Positions 49,620 through 58,678 of a DNA stretch of 64,000 nucleotides are shown here, piece after piece (the stretch's first letter is position 1; each line of letters starts with the position of its first letter). The position numbers and the translations under genes are program-made. The stretch is taken from assembly GCA_902489275.1 (NCBI GenBank), contig CABTZK010000002.1, forward strand, positions 1-64,000, given 5' to 3'. Origin of the DNA: an uncultured Porphyromonadaceae bacterium. Lineage in GTDB: Bacteria; Bacteroidota; Bacteroidia; Bacteroidales; Muribaculaceae. The notes below the pieces were generated by a model. The model was not told where the DNA came from, did not search any database, and saw only the letters and a list, made by a program, of their open reading frames with translations.

Positions 49620-49886
49620 TTACTTGTTGTTGCCGCTGTGTCCACGGAAGGTGCGTGTGGGAGCGAACTCTCCAAGCTTGTGTCCTACCATGTTCTCGGT
49701 AACATAGACGGGAATAAATTTATTTCCATTGTGAACTGCGATGGTGTGACCGACGAAATCGGGGGAAATCATCGAGGCGCGTGACCAAGTTTTCACCACG
49801 CTCTTTTTTCCGCTCTCATTCATCGCGTCGATTTTCTTCTCGAGTTTTACACAAATGTAGGGGCCTTTTTTTAATGAACGACTCAT
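49620..49886 (-). CDS. rpsS: Ribosomal protein S19
   Basis: The 88-residue protein of the 30S head (MSRSLKKGPYICVKLEKKID, then VGHTIAVHNGNKFIPVYVTE and ends FAPTRTFRGHSGNNK). It works together with S13. Confidence 0.98.
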   Translation of the reverse strand: MSRSLKKGPYICVKLEKKIDAMNESGKKSVVKTWSRASMISPDFVGHTIAVHNGNKFIPVYVTENMVGHKLGEFAPTRTFRGHSGNNK

Positions 49887-49905
49887 AGTTTAACAATTAA
49901 TCAAA

Positions 49906-50730
49906 TTACTTCTTTCTTCTTTCGATAATATACTTCGAAGAATGCTTCTTCGGCGCACGTGTCTTCAAGCCCTTTGCGTAGAGGCCCGTGCGTGAACGAG
50001 GATGGCCACCAGACTGACGGCCCTCGCCACCACCCATTGGGTGATCGACAGGGTTCATAACAACACCGCGGTTGCGAGGACGGCGTCCGAGCCAGCGCGA
50101 GCGGCCTGCTTTTCCAGAGCGCTCCAGCGCGTGGTCAGAGTTGCCGACGATGCCAACCGTGGCCTTGCAGGTTGCAAGGATTTTGCGTGTCTCGCCCGAA
50201 GGTAATTTGATAATTGCGTAGCTGCCCTCGCGCGACGTGAGTTGGGCGAAGGTGCCGGCGCTGCGAGCAATAATTGCCCCTTGGCCTGGACGCAATTCAA
50301 TGTTGTGAATTAAAGTACCAACAGGAATTTTGTTGAGTGGAAGCGCGTTTCCCACCTCTGGGGCCACGTTCTCACCGCTTTCTACCACAGCGCCCACTTC
50401 GAGTCCGTTGGGCGCGATGATATAAGCCTTATAACCATCTGCGTAGTAAAGGAGGGCAATGCGAGCCGACCGGTTGGGGTCGTACTCGATTGACTTCACT
50501 CGAGCTGGTACACCGTCTTTGTTTCTCTTAAAGTCAATCAAGCGGTACTTGCGCTTGTGTCCACCGCCCATATAGCGCATGGTCATACGGCCCTGGTTGT
50601 TGCGGCCGCCCGTGGAGCGCTTACCGACTGTAAGAGACTTTTCTGGTGTACGTGCAGTGATGTTATCGAATACACCAATAATCTTGTGTCTTTGCCCCGG
50701 TGTTGTGGGCTTTAATTTTCTTACTGCCAT
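49906..50730 (-). CDS. rplB: Ribosomal protein L2
   Basis: The 274-residue core protein near the peptidyl transferase centre has VEYDPNRSA-like SIEYDPNRSARIALLYYADG and the C-terminal GVVMNPVDHPMGGGEGRQSG, with the conserved histidine studied in peptide bond formation. Confidence 0.99.
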   Translation of the reverse strand: MAVRKLKPTTPGQRHKIIGVFDNITARTPEKSLTVGKRSTGGRNNQGRMTMRYMGGGHKRKYRLIDFKRNKDGVPARVKSIEYDPNRSARIALLYYADGYKAYIIAPNGLEVGAVVESGENVAPEVGNALPLNKIPVGTLIHNIELRPGQGAIIARSAGTFAQLTSREGSYAIIKLPSGETRKILATCKATVGIVGNSDHALERSGKAGRSRWLGRRPRNRGVVMNPVDHPMGGGEGRQSGGHPRSRTGLYAKGLKTRAPKKHSSKYIIERRKK

Positions 50731-50738
50731 TTCTTATT

Positions 50739-51029
50739 TTATAAATTACTATAGAAATCAATGGTTTGTCCCTCGGCAAGTGTGACCACGGCCTTCTTGA
50801 AAGCCGCGACCTTGCCGCGCTGGATTCCGCGTTTGGTGTAGCGCGTCTTCTTCTTGCCGTCGTAGTTCATCGTGCTCACATCGACCACTTTCACGTCATA
50901 AAGTTCCTCGACCAGGTCCTTGATTTGGTGCTTGTTGGCATTTGGAGAGACCTTGAATGAATAGCGATTGTCTTTTTCGCTGATGGCGTTGGCCTTTTCT
51001 GTCACAATAGGAATAATCATAATATCCAT
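50739..51029 (-). CDS. rplW: Ribosomal protein L23
   Basis: The 96-residue exit-tunnel protein (MDIMIIPIVTEKANAISEKD, then SFKVSPNANKHQIKDLVEEL) binds trigger factor and SRP. The start at 51029 is fixed by AAAGGAG eight bases upstream, itself inside an alternative earlier reading frame start at 51047. Confidence 0.97.
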   Translation of the reverse strand: MDIMIIPIVTEKANAISEKDNRYSFKVSPNANKHQIKDLVEELYDVKVVDVSTMNYDGKKKTRYTKRGIQRGKVAAFKKAVVTLAEGQTIDFYSNL

Positions 51030-51043
51030 TTTCTGTTCTCCTT

Positions 51044-51670
51044 TCATTTCATTTGGTTTAAAATAGCCACACTGCTCTCGGTGACAACAAGGGTCTTGTT
51101 GTCAAGGATGCGATACGTGTTCAAGTCTGGAGCAGAGATTACAAAAGTCTTCTCAACATTCCGAGCCGACAAAAATACGTTATTATTTTGTTTCTCTAAA
51201 ACGAGGACGAGTTTCTGGCCGTCCAGTTTCAGATTTTTAATAATATTTACGAATTCTTTTGTCTTTGGGGCTTCGAAATTCAGGTCTTCGATGACCATAA
51301 TCTGATTGTTTTGAGCCTTGTAGGTGAGTGCTGAGCGACGCGCGAGCGCTTTCATCTTCTTGTTGAGCTTGAAGCTGTAGTCGCGGGGGCGTGGCCCGAA
51401 GACGCGTCCTCCACCGACGAGCAAGGGGCTGTTGATGTCGCCACGACGAGCGCCACCGCCGCCTTTCTGGCGGCCGAGCTTCTTGGTCGAGCCAGAAACC
51501 TCACTTCTCTCTTTAGCCTTGTGCGTGCCCTGGCGCTGGTTGGCCAAGTACTGCTTCACATCGAGATAGACGGTGTGCTCGCTGGGGTTTTCGATGGCGA
51601 AAATCTCGTCGTTGAGCGTGACCTTCTTCCCTGTGTCTTCACCTTTGATGTTATATACTGCAAGTTCCAT
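51044..51670 (-). CDS. rplD: Ribosomal protein L4
   Basis: The 208-residue protein has the extended tunnel loop (GSTKKLGRQKGGGGARRGDI, then GGGRVFGPRPRDYSFKLNKK). In E. coli L4 represses the S10 operon; no S10 leader of that type is evident. The start overlaps the rplC stop by one base. Confidence 0.98.
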   Translation of the reverse strand: MELAVYNIKGEDTGKKVTLNDEIFAIENPSEHTVYLDVKQYLANQRQGTHKAKERSEVSGSTKKLGRQKGGGGARRGDINSPLLVGGGRVFGPRPRDYSFKLNKKMKALARRSALTYKAQNNQIMVIEDLNFEAPKTKEFVNIIKNLKLDGQKLVLVLEKQNNNVFLSARNVEKTFVISAPDLNTYRILDNKTLVVTESSVAILNQMK

Positions 51671-52287
51671 TACTTAACGATTGATAAAATTGAACCTTTG
51701 AAGCCTGGAACACTTCCCTTCACAACGAGAAGGTTGTTCTCGGGCAACACCTTAATAATCTGCAAATTCTGAACAGTAACGCATTCGTTACCCATTTGGC
51801 CGGCCATGCGCGTGCCTTTGAACACCTTGGCTGGGTAGGAGCAAGCGCCGATGGCGCCTGGAGCGCGGTATCGGTCGTCCTGACCGTGCGTGGCTTGACC
51901 CACGCCACCGAATCCGTGGCGCTTTACAACGCCCTGGAAGCCTTTACCTTTTGAAGTGCCGGTCACGTCAACAAATGATGTGTCGCTGAACAAATCCACA
52001 GTGATGGTGTCACCGAGATTGTACTTGCCATCAAAACCTTTGAACTCGGCCAAGTGCCTTTGTGGCTTCACTCCAGCTTTCTTGAAGTGTCCGGCCTCGG
52101 GCTTGGTGGTGTGCTTGTCTTTCTTCTCCTGGAAGCCAAGCTGAATAGCCTCATAACCGTCTTTTTCAAGCGTCTTAATCTGAGTAACGACACAAGGACC
52201 TACTTCGATAACAGTGCACGGCATGTTCTTGCCGTCGGCGCTGAAAACGGATGTCATTCCGATTTTTTTTCCTAATAATCCTGGCAT
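51670..52287 (-). CDS. rplC: Ribosomal protein L3
   Basis: The 205-residue early assembly protein (MPGLLGKKIGMTSVFSADGK, KGKGFQGVVKRHGFGGVGQA, RMAGQMGNECVTVQNLQIIK) has its arm toward the peptidyl transferase centre. A 77-base gap separates it from rpsJ. Confidence 0.98.
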   Translation of the reverse strand: MPGLLGKKIGMTSVFSADGKNMPCTVIEVGPCVVTQIKTLEKDGYEAIQLGFQEKKDKHTTKPEAGHFKKAGVKPQRHLAEFKGFDGKYNLGDTITVDLFSDTSFVDVTGTSKGKGFQGVVKRHGFGGVGQATHGQDDRYRAPGAIGACSYPAKVFKGTRMAGQMGNECVTVQNLQIIKVLPENNLLVVKGSVPGFKGSILSIVK

Positions 52288-52364
52288 TTCTCTTTAAATT
52301 TTAAAATGTTTCCTTAAATACACAATTTGTTTTGAAAAAAATCTGTGTGGACGAAAAGAATGTA

Positions 52365-52670
52365 CTATACCTTGATTTCGACCTCTACTCCACTGGGCAA
52401 CTCAAGTTTCATGAGCGCGTCGACGGTCTTGGCGGTAGAGCTGTAGATGTCGATGAGACGCTTGAAAGATGACAGTTGGAATTGTTCACGTGACTTTTTG
52501 TTGACAAAAGTCGAGCGATTCACGGTGAAGATGCGCTTGTGAGTAGGCAGGGGTATCGGGCCACTCACCACAGCGCCAGTCGACTTCACTGTTCTGACAA
52601 TCTTCTCGGCCGATTTGTCAACCAAGTTGTGATCGTAAGATTTCAGTTTAATTCTAATTTTTTGGCTCAT
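52365..52670 (-). CDS. rpsJ: Ribosomal protein S10
   Basis: The 101-residue protein (MSQKIRIKLKSYDHNLVDKS, then SGPIPLPTHKRIFTVNRSTF) follows fusA directly, since tuf is absent from this block. S10 may also serve in antitermination with NusB, as known in other bacteria. Confidence 0.98.
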   Translation of the reverse strand: MSQKIRIKLKSYDHNLVDKSAEKIVRTVKSTGAVVSGPIPLPTHKRIFTVNRSTFVNKKSREQFQLSSFKRLIDIYSSTAKTVDALMKLELPSGVEVEIKV

Positions 52671-52688
52671 ATTTTTAATTATAAAATT

Positions 52689-54812
52689 TTATTTCAATAA
52701 ATCAACGCGGCCTCCGACCTCTTCGAGGACTTTCTGCCCGATGACCTTGCTCACAGCCGCATAGTGCGAGAACGACATGGTTGAGGTGGCTCGGCCACTG
52801 GTGATGGTGCGCAATGCCGTCACGTAGCCGAACATCTCGGCCAGCGGAGCGGTGGCCTTGACAATGCGCGCACCGCTGCGGCTTGTCTCCATTCCCTCGA
52901 CCTGCCCACGGCGCTTGTTCAAGTCGCCAATCACGTCGCCCATGCTTTCCTCGGGGGTCACGACCTCGACTTTCATGATGGGCTCCAGCAGGGCTGGCGC
53001 GGCCTGGGCGCATGCCTTTCGGAAAGCGCTCTGGGCACAGAGCTCAAACGACAATTGGTCGGAGTCAACGGGGTGGAATGAGCCATCCAGCACGGTCACC
53101 TTGAGGCGCTCGACAGGATAGCCGGCCAGCACGCCATTCTTCATGGCGGCCTGGAAGCCCTTTTGGATAGCGGGGATGTACTCCTTGGGGATGTCGCCGC
53201 CTTTCACGACGTCGATGAACTGGAGGCTTCCCTCGAAGTCATCGTCGGCAGGCTCGACACGGCAAATGATGTCGGCAAACTTGCCTCGGCCGCCCGTCTG
53301 CTTCTTGAACACCTCGCGCAGCTCCACGGGCTTGGTGATGGCTTCCTTGTAGGTCACTTGTGGGCGGCCCTGGTTGCACTCCACTTTGAACTCGCGGCGC
53401 AAGCGGTCGATGATAATATCAAGGTGCAGCTCGCCCATGCCGCGAATGATGGTTTGCCCCGTTTCCTCGTTGCTCTCGACTTGGAAAGTGGGGTCTTCCT
53501 CGGCCAGTTTCTGGAGTCCGGCATCGAGCTTGGCCAGATCTTTTTGGGTCTTAGGCTCCACAGCGATGCCAATCACGGGATCGGGGAAGTCAATAGCCTC
53601 AAGAACGATGGGGTGCGCCTCGTCACAAAGCGTGTCACCCGTACGAATATCCTTAAAACCTACACCAGCGCCAATGTCGCCGCAACCGATGACCTCCATC
53701 GGGTTCTGCTTGTTGGAGTGCATCTGGAACAACCTGGAGATGCGCTCCTTTTTGCCGGAACGGGCGTTAAACAGGTAACTGCCCGCCTCGACCTTGCCAC
53801 TATAGACACGGAAGAACACCAACCGGCCCACATAGGGATCGGTGGCGATTTTGAACACGAGGGCGCAAGTGGGCTCTTCGAAGACGGGCTTGCGCGCTTC
53901 CTGCTTGTCGGGATTCTGGTAAGCGTGCCCCACCACCTCGGGGGTGTCCTCGGGGCTGGGCAAATAAGCGCACACGGCATCCAGCAGGGGCTGCACGCCC
54001 TTGTTCTTGAACGAGCTGCCGCAAAGCATGGGCACGATCTCCATCTTCAAGGTCGCGCTGCGCAAGGCGCGTTTGATTTCATCCTCGGTGATGGTAGAGG
54101 GGTCGTCAAAGTATTTCGCCATCAAGTCCTCGTCGCTCTCGGCGATTTTCTCCAGCATCTGGTCGCGGAGCTCCTGAGCCTCGGCCTGAAGCTCGGCCGG
54201 AATCTCCTCTTCCTGATACTCGGCTCCCATCGTCTCGTCGTGCCAGTACAAGGCTTTCATGCGCACTAAGTCGATGACGCCCTTGAAGTTCTCTTCGGCA
54301 CCGATAGGCAGCTGAATCGGGCAAGGGTTAGAGCCAAGGATTTCTTGGATTTGGCGAGCCACTTCCAGGAAGTTGGCGCCCGAGCGGTCCATCTTATTGA
54401 CGTAGGCGATGCGCGGCACGTTGTACTTGTCGGCCTGGCGCCAAACGGTCTCTGACTGGGGCTCAACGCCGCCCACAGCGCAGAATGTCGCGATCGTGCC
54501 ATCGAGCACGCGCAGTGAGCGCTCCACCTCGACGGTGAAGTCGACGTGTCCTGGGGTGTCGATGAGGTTGATTTTGTATTTGTTGTCTCTATAATTCCAG
54601 AATGCAGTGGTTGCAGCACTGGTGATGGTGATGCCACGCTCCTGCTCCTGCTCCATCCAGTCCATGGTGGCTGCACCGTCATGAACCTCTCCAATCTTGT
54701 GGGTTAATCCGGTGTAAAAAAGGATCCTCTCGGACGTAGTAGTTTTACCGGCGTCGATGTGAGCCATGATGCCGATATTGCGTGTAAATTTCAGTTGTTC
54801 GTCTGTTCTCAT
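52689..54812 (-). CDS. fusA: Elongation factor G
   Basis: The 707-residue translocase has GTPase motifs AHIDAGKTT (G1), DTPGHVDF (G3) and NKMD (G4), domain II, and domain IV with QVTYKEAIT and GDIPKEYIPAIQKGF. It is in the standard place after rpsG. It carries no obvious truncation, and its context in the str operon argues for the housekeeping EF-G rather than a TetQ-like or EF-G2 paralogue. Confidence 0.98.
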   Translation of the reverse strand: MRTDEQLKFTRNIGIMAHIDAGKTTTSERILFYTGLTHKIGEVHDGAATMDWMEQEQERGITITSAATTAFWNYRDNKYKINLIDTPGHVDFTVEVERSLRVLDGTIATFCAVGGVEPQSETVWRQADKYNVPRIAYVNKMDRSGANFLEVARQIQEILGSNPCPIQLPIGAEENFKGVIDLVRMKALYWHDETMGAEYQEEEIPAELQAEAQELRDQMLEKIAESDEDLMAKYFDDPSTITEDEIKRALRSATLKMEIVPMLCGSSFKNKGVQPLLDAVCAYLPSPEDTPEVVGHAYQNPDKQEARKPVFEEPTCALVFKIATDPYVGRLVFFRVYSGKVEAGSYLFNARSGKKERISRLFQMHSNKQNPMEVIGCGDIGAGVGFKDIRTGDTLCDEAHPIVLEAIDFPDPVIGIAVEPKTQKDLAKLDAGLQKLAEEDPTFQVESNEETGQTIIRGMGELHLDIIIDRLRREFKVECNQGRPQVTYKEAITKPVELREVFKKQTGGRGKFADIICRVEPADDDFEGSLQFIDVVKGGDIPKEYIPAIQKGFQAAMKNGVLAGYPVERLKVTVLDGSFHPVDSDQLSFELCAQSAFRKACAQAAPALLEPIMKVEVVTPEESMGDVIGDLNKRRGQVEGMETSRSGARIVKATAPLAEMFGYVTALRTITSGRATSTMSFSHYAAVSKVIGQKVLEEVGGRVDLLK

Positions 54813-54837
54813 CTATTTTCCTCTTCTATATCACCAT

Positions 54838-55314
54838 TTAAAACCTGAAGTGTGCAAACGCGCGGTTTGCCTCTGCCATGCGGTGCATGTCCTCCTTGCG
54901 CTTGAAGGCGCCGCCCTGCTCGTTGTAAGCGTCCATAATTTCAGCGGCAAGCTTGCTGGCCATGGTTTTTCCGCCGCGCTTGCGCGCGAAAGCGATCAGA
55001 TTTTTCATTGATACCGACTCCTTGCGGTCGGGGCGGATTTCAGTTGGGACCTGGAAGGTTGCGCCACCGATGCGGCGTGACTTAACCTCCACTTGGGGAG
55101 TCACTTTCTCAAGCGCTGTTTTCCATATCTCCAGCGGGGTCTTTTCTTCATTGGCCATCTTCTGGCCCACTAAATCAAGGGCGCTGTAGAAGATGGCGTA
55201 AGAAGTGTTCTTCTTACCGTCGTACATGAGGTGATTCACGAATTTCGACACGCGCACATCACCGAACTTAGGATCAGGTATAATAATCCTTTTTTTTGGC
55301 TTAGCCTTTCTCAT
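54838..55314 (-). CDS. rpsG: Ribosomal protein S7
   Basis: The 158-residue head protein (PDPKFGDVRVSKFVNHLMYD, RIGGATFQVPTEIRPDRKES, MDAYNEQGGAFKRKEDMHRM) contacts tRNA in the E and P sites. In E. coli S7 binds the S12-S7 mRNA gap to repress translation; the gap here is 170 bases. Confidence 0.98.
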   Translation of the reverse strand: MRKAKPKKRIIIPDPKFGDVRVSKFVNHLMYDGKKNTSYAIFYSALDLVGQKMANEEKTPLEIWKTALEKVTPQVEVKSRRIGGATFQVPTEIRPDRKESVSMKNLIAFARKRGGKTMASKLAAEIMDAYNEQGGAFKRKEDMHRMAEANRAFAHFRF

Positions 55315-55484
55315 TTTTTATCAATACGTTGTAGTTTTTGTCTGCTTGGTTGTTGCATCTTTTGTCTTCAACGGCCAACTCCTCGGCCATTTACTCAACC
55401 TGAAATCTCATCAATCCAACAAAATCAAAAACTAAGTTTTTAAATGTTTTGTTTTTTAGTAGTTTTTGGTCGCTGTCTGCCGAT
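55315..55484 (-). promoter_or_regulatory. 170-base S12-S7 gap, candidate S7 control site
   Basis: This is the widest gap inside the ribosomal block. It holds no gene and no -7 promoter match, is AT-rich at the rpsL side and has GGCC-containing inverted bits around 55372-55392. By analogy with the E. coli str operon it could bind S7, which is inference. Confidence 0.3.
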
Positions 55485-55868
55485 TTACTTCTTGGCATCC
55501 TTGGGGCGCTTGGCTCCGTACTTGGAGCGGCGCTGCAGGCGGCCAGAGACACCAGCGGTGTCAAGCGTGCCACGCACGATGTGGTAGCGCACGCCTGGAA
55601 GGTCCTTCACGCGCCCGCCTCGCACCATGACAATCGAGTGCTCTTGCAGGTTGTGACCCTCGCCTGGGATGTAAGAGTTCACCTCTTTGCCGTTTGTCAA
55701 TCTCACACGTGCAACTTTACGCATGGCTGAGTTAGGCTTCTTGGGTGTGGTCGTGTAGACACGAACGCACACACCGCGACGCTGCGGGCAAGAGTCCAAA
55801 GCAGGCGATTTGCTGGTAGTTTCCAGAGTTGTACGGCCTTTTCTTACTAATTGCTGAATTGTAGGCAT
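55485..55868 (-). CDS. rpsL: Ribosomal protein S12
   Basis: The 127-residue decoding-site protein (MPTIQQLVRKGRTTLETTSK, TTPKKPNSAMRKVARVRLTN, VRGGRVKDLPGVRYHIVRGT). Lysines in KKPNSA and RVKDLPG, the sites of known streptomycin-resistance changes, are wild type. It is the first gene of the 33-gene block. Confidence 0.98.
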   Translation of the reverse strand: MPTIQQLVRKGRTTLETTSKSPALDSCPQRRGVCVRVYTTTPKKPNSAMRKVARVRLTNGKEVNSYIPGEGHNLQEHSIVMVRGGRVKDLPGVRYHIVRGTLDTAGVSGRLQRRSKYGAKRPKDAKK

Positions 55869-56013
55869 CTTAGTTCTGTTTTACTTTGTTTTTAAAATGA
55901 ATAATTTACACAATGTTTTTTCTTGCTCTATCGCACCCCAAAATCGTGCGACAAACTCCCACATAATCAACAGATTAGTAGCAGATTGCGCATTTCAGAG
56001 TACAAAAGCGTTG

Positions 56014-56045
56014 CAAAGTTACGAACTAATTGCCTAACAACCAAA
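56014..56045 (-). promoter_or_regulatory. Promoter of the str-S10-spc-alpha block
   Basis: Minus-strand TTTG (56042-56045) and TAACTTTG (56014-56021) are exactly 20 bp apart. The transcript would start near 56008 and have a leader of about 140 bases, room for a control element. Confidence 0.8.
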
Positions 56046-56074
56046 TGTTTTTCAAACTTTTTTTTGGATTATTT

Positions 56075-57121
56075 CTACATCCCCATCAAGTCGCGATAGA
56101 TGTCGAGAGCGGCCTTCATGTCGTCGTCGCTGACAGTATGGCTCAGACGCGCGTCGCCGATGGCGGCCAGCAACGAGCAGTTGATTTCGCCTCGCTGGCT
56201 CTTTTTGTCGTGGCGCATGAGCTTGAGCAAGGTGTCATAGTCGTCACACGTGATGGGGAATGCGCCATAGTTTGTCCGCACAAAGTCGCTCATCTGCTGA
56301 ATTATCTCGCTGGGGAAGCGGAACATGATGTGCGAGAGCACCAGCTCGGCAACGATGCCCCAAGCCACGGCATAGCCGTGAGCGATGGGCTTGCTGCGCT
56401 TCAGCGCTAAGCTCTCGAAAGCGTGCCCCACGGTGTGCCCCAGGTTCAGGGCTCGGCGCGCGCCTTGATCGTGTGGGTCGTCGCGCACGATGCTCTGCTT
56501 CACGGCTATCGACTCTTGGAGCAAATGAAGCAGCCGCTCATCGTCAACGCGCTCAAACGGGAAATCGAGCAGCGAGGCAAGTTGAGCCTCGCTGCCAAGC
56601 AGGGCATGCTTGAGCATCTCGGCATAGCCCGATTTCAGCTCATGCCGCGGGAGCGTTTTGAAAAAGCAGGTAGAGATGATCACGTCAACAGCCTCTTGGA
56701 AACAGCCTATCTCGTTTTTCAGCCCTCCGAAGTTGATGGCCGTTTTCCCGCCCACAGCGGCATCGACAGCGCCCAGCAGGGTCGTGGGCACATTCATAAA
56801 CCGAATGCCGCGCTTGAACGTGGCAGCGGCCAGGCCGCCCAAGTCGGTCACCACACCTCCGCCCAGGTTCACCACAAGCGATTGCCGGGTGGCTTGCCCC
56901 GCCTGCAACGCGCGCCACACTTGCGCAAGCGATTGCAGGCTCTTATTTTGCTCGCCAGCGGCGATGGTGATGAGGGTGGCACGGCGCAGGGTAGCCACGC
57001 GCGGCCACACCCACCGCGCCGTGTTCTCGTCGGCAATGACGAAAAGGCGATAAAAGTCCTTGGCGGCCAGCCGCTCGCCCAGGGCTCGGTCAACATCGTT
57101 GCTATACACCAATCTTTGCAT
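56075..57121 (-). CDS. aroB: 3-dehydroquinate synthase
   Basis: AroB closes the ring in the second step of the shikimate pathway using NAD and zinc. The 348-residue protein has GEQNKSLQSLAQVWRAL, NLGGGVVTDLGGLAAATFKR (NAD loop), VPTTLLGAVDAAVGGKTAIN and the metal ligands in LKSGYAEMLKHAL (Glu) and LNLGHTVGHAFE (His). It follows the HAD phosphatase gene by 30 bases. Its stop lies just 30 bases from the promoter of the ribosomal block, which reads the same way. Confidence 0.95.
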   Translation of the reverse strand: MQRLVYSNDVDRALGERLAAKDFYRLFVIADENTARWVWPRVATLRRATLITIAAGEQNKSLQSLAQVWRALQAGQATRQSLVVNLGGGVVTDLGGLAAATFKRGIRFMNVPTTLLGAVDAAVGGKTAINFGGLKNEIGCFQEAVDVIISTCFFKTLPRHELKSGYAEMLKHALLGSEAQLASLLDFPFERVDDERLLHLLQESIAVKQSIVRDDPHDQGARRALNLGHTVGHAFESLALKRSKPIAHGYAVAWGIVAELVLSHIMFRFPSEIIQQMSDFVRTNYGAFPITCDDYDTLLKLMRHDKKSQRGEINCSLLAAIGDARLSHTVSDDDMKAALDIYRDLMGM

Positions 57122-57151
57122 CGCTCTGCCACATTACACCCTATTGGGTTC

Positions 57152-57883
57152 TCACGCCTTCAACGCCTCCAGCAAAGCGGGGAGGGCTTCTTTGAAGGCT
57201 AACATACTCTTATACACGATGTCGGCACCAGCCTTGTAGAGGTCCCTCTCGGGGATGGGCCCGGTGGTGACCCCCACCACGAAACAGCCCGCGGCATGGC
57301 CGCTCTGCACGCCCAGCGGAGCGTTCTCAATCACAAGGCACTCGTTGGGCTTGGCATTGGCCTTCATTTGCCCTTTCATGTAGGGCTCGGGGCTGGGCTT
57401 TCCCGATTTGGTGTCGGCGGCCGTCACGCGCTCCTCGGCAAAAAGCCCCTCGTAGTCCTGGTCGATGCGCTCCAAAATCGAGGGCTCGCGGCTGCCTGTG
57501 ACCACGATACTGCTGATGCCGTGCTGCTTGAGCATAGACAGCACGTCGCGCGTGCCCTCTATCACCTCGGGTTCGCCGAGCTCTTTGAAGTAGCGGCCTT
57601 TCACCTTATAATACTCCCACGCCTCGTCGTCGGTGAGGTTGATTCCTGCACCGCGCTTAAACATCATCTTGATGATGCTTGCTCCAGTCATGCCCTCATA
57701 CTCGTAGAACTCGTCGCGCGTGCACTTCACGTTATTCTTTTTCATGAGTTTCACCCACGCGCGCGTGTGATACTTCATCGAGTCGTAGAGAATGCCGTCA
57801 CAGTCGACCAGCGCGACCTTGATGTCAATGGATTTGTTGCCTGACCATTTCAGGTAATTGGCAATAGCACTTTGTTCTGTCAT
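57152..57883 (-). CDS. HAD-family phosphatase, beta-phosphoglucomutase-like
   Basis: The 243-residue protein shows HAD motif I VDCDGILYDSM (nucleophile and acid Asp), a helical cap (about 50-110), motif II SSIVVTGSREP, motif III lysine in KSGKPSPEPYMKG and motif IV VIENAPLGVQSGHAAG. This is the subclass I pattern of beta-phosphoglucomutase and sugar-phosphate phosphatases. Position before aroB gives no clear substrate. Around 25 residues precede motif I, somewhat more than usual. Confidence 0.85.
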   Translation of the reverse strand: MTEQSAIANYLKWSGNKSIDIKVALVDCDGILYDSMKYHTRAWVKLMKKNNVKCTRDEFYEYEGMTGASIIKMMFKRGAGINLTDDEAWEYYKVKGRYFKELGEPEVIEGTRDVLSMLKQHGISSIVVTGSREPSILERIDQDYEGLFAEERVTAADTKSGKPSPEPYMKGQMKANAKPNECLVIENAPLGVQSGHAAGCFVVGVTTGPIPERDLYKAGADIVYKSMLAFKEALPALLEALKA

Positions 57884-57961
57884 GATTTATAGTTGATAGT
57901 TAGCAATCGGTCTTAAGCCGTGTGTTGTCCTGATGGTGTGATGCCTTAAAAAAACCTGGTG

Positions 57962-58678
57962 TCATCTTGCGGTGATGTGGAAGCAGCCGCGTTTCGGCTC
58001 AAAGATGGCATAGCACCGCCCCTTTTGGCGAAAGTCGTAGACGACCTCGGCCAAGATATTTTTCAGGCTCTCAAGCGAGATGGGGTAACTTGGGTCCATG
58101 CAGTCAAATTTTGTCCAGCTGATGTCGAAGGTCGTGCCATAGCGGTGGCACGACTGTTCGGTGGCAGCACGGTTGCGCCTCATCAGCCCCCTCACCGAGT
58201 AGTCGGTGCGCAATGCGCTGTTCACCCTGATGCGGTACACCTTGCCGCCACGCGCCTTGATGGTGTCCTGAAACGCCTTGGCCATTTCCCCGAGCAGGGT
58301 GGCCGCCTTGGGCACAAGGTAGGGCATGGCGTATTTCATCGAGTCGACATAATAAAGGTTGCACGAGGCCACCTTCACAACGGGCTGCTTGAGCCAGAAA
58401 GCCGTTCTCAAGTCAGTGATCGGCTCAATCCCGTTGCTCACGGCAGCTTCGAGCTGCACATGGTTGCTGTCGTTGAAGATTTGATTGAGCCGCCCGGGCA
58501 GGATGCCTGACCGCATTGCGTGCACCGTGCTGCCAGCAGGAGGCGTCACGGCCTGGCGAGACGGTGACGGGGAGGCCTCGTTCAAAACATATTGGGTGGG
58601 TGAAGCATCAACTCCTCCGCAGGACACGACAAGCATCATCGTGACCAGACCGAGGAGGACAAGAAGCGGCTTTTTCAT
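57962..58678 (-). CDS. DUF5715-like lipoprotein with M15/VanY-type motif
   Basis: The 238-residue protein begins with a lipobox (LLGLVTMMLVVSC, Cys20) and ends in a domain whose NSALRT, RRNRAATEQSCHRYGTTFD and a final FHIT resemble the zinc-site pattern of D-Ala-D-Ala carboxypeptidases of the M15 family (SxxR, SxHxxGxAxD, WH). The family DUF5715 is annotated only as unknown. A periplasmic or outer-membrane peptidoglycan enzyme is the best inference. The SCHRYGTTFD spacing keeps the His and Asp ligands. It starts a probable unit with the HAD and aroB genes. Confidence 0.75.
   Translation of the reverse strand: MKKPLLVLLGLVTMMLVVSCGGVDASPTQYVLNEASPSPSRQAVTPPAGSTVHAMRSGILPGRLNQIFNDSNHVQLEAAVSNGIEPITDLRTAFWLKQPVVKVASCNLYYVDSMKYAMPYLVPKAATLLGEMAKAFQDTIKARGGKVYRIRVNSALRTDYSVRGLMRRNRAATEQSCHRYGTTFDISWTKFDCMDPSYPISLESLKNILAEVVYDFRQKGRCYAIFEPKRGCFHITAR

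Noticed and set aside
53163..54269. 368-codon plus-strand frame opposite fusA
   Set aside because: Antisense mirror within a universally conserved gene.
37660..55868. Internal promoters in the ribosomal block
   Set aside because: I checked the wider gaps (39794-39944, 52288-52364, 55315-55484) for minus-strand TAnnTTTG and found none with proper spacing.
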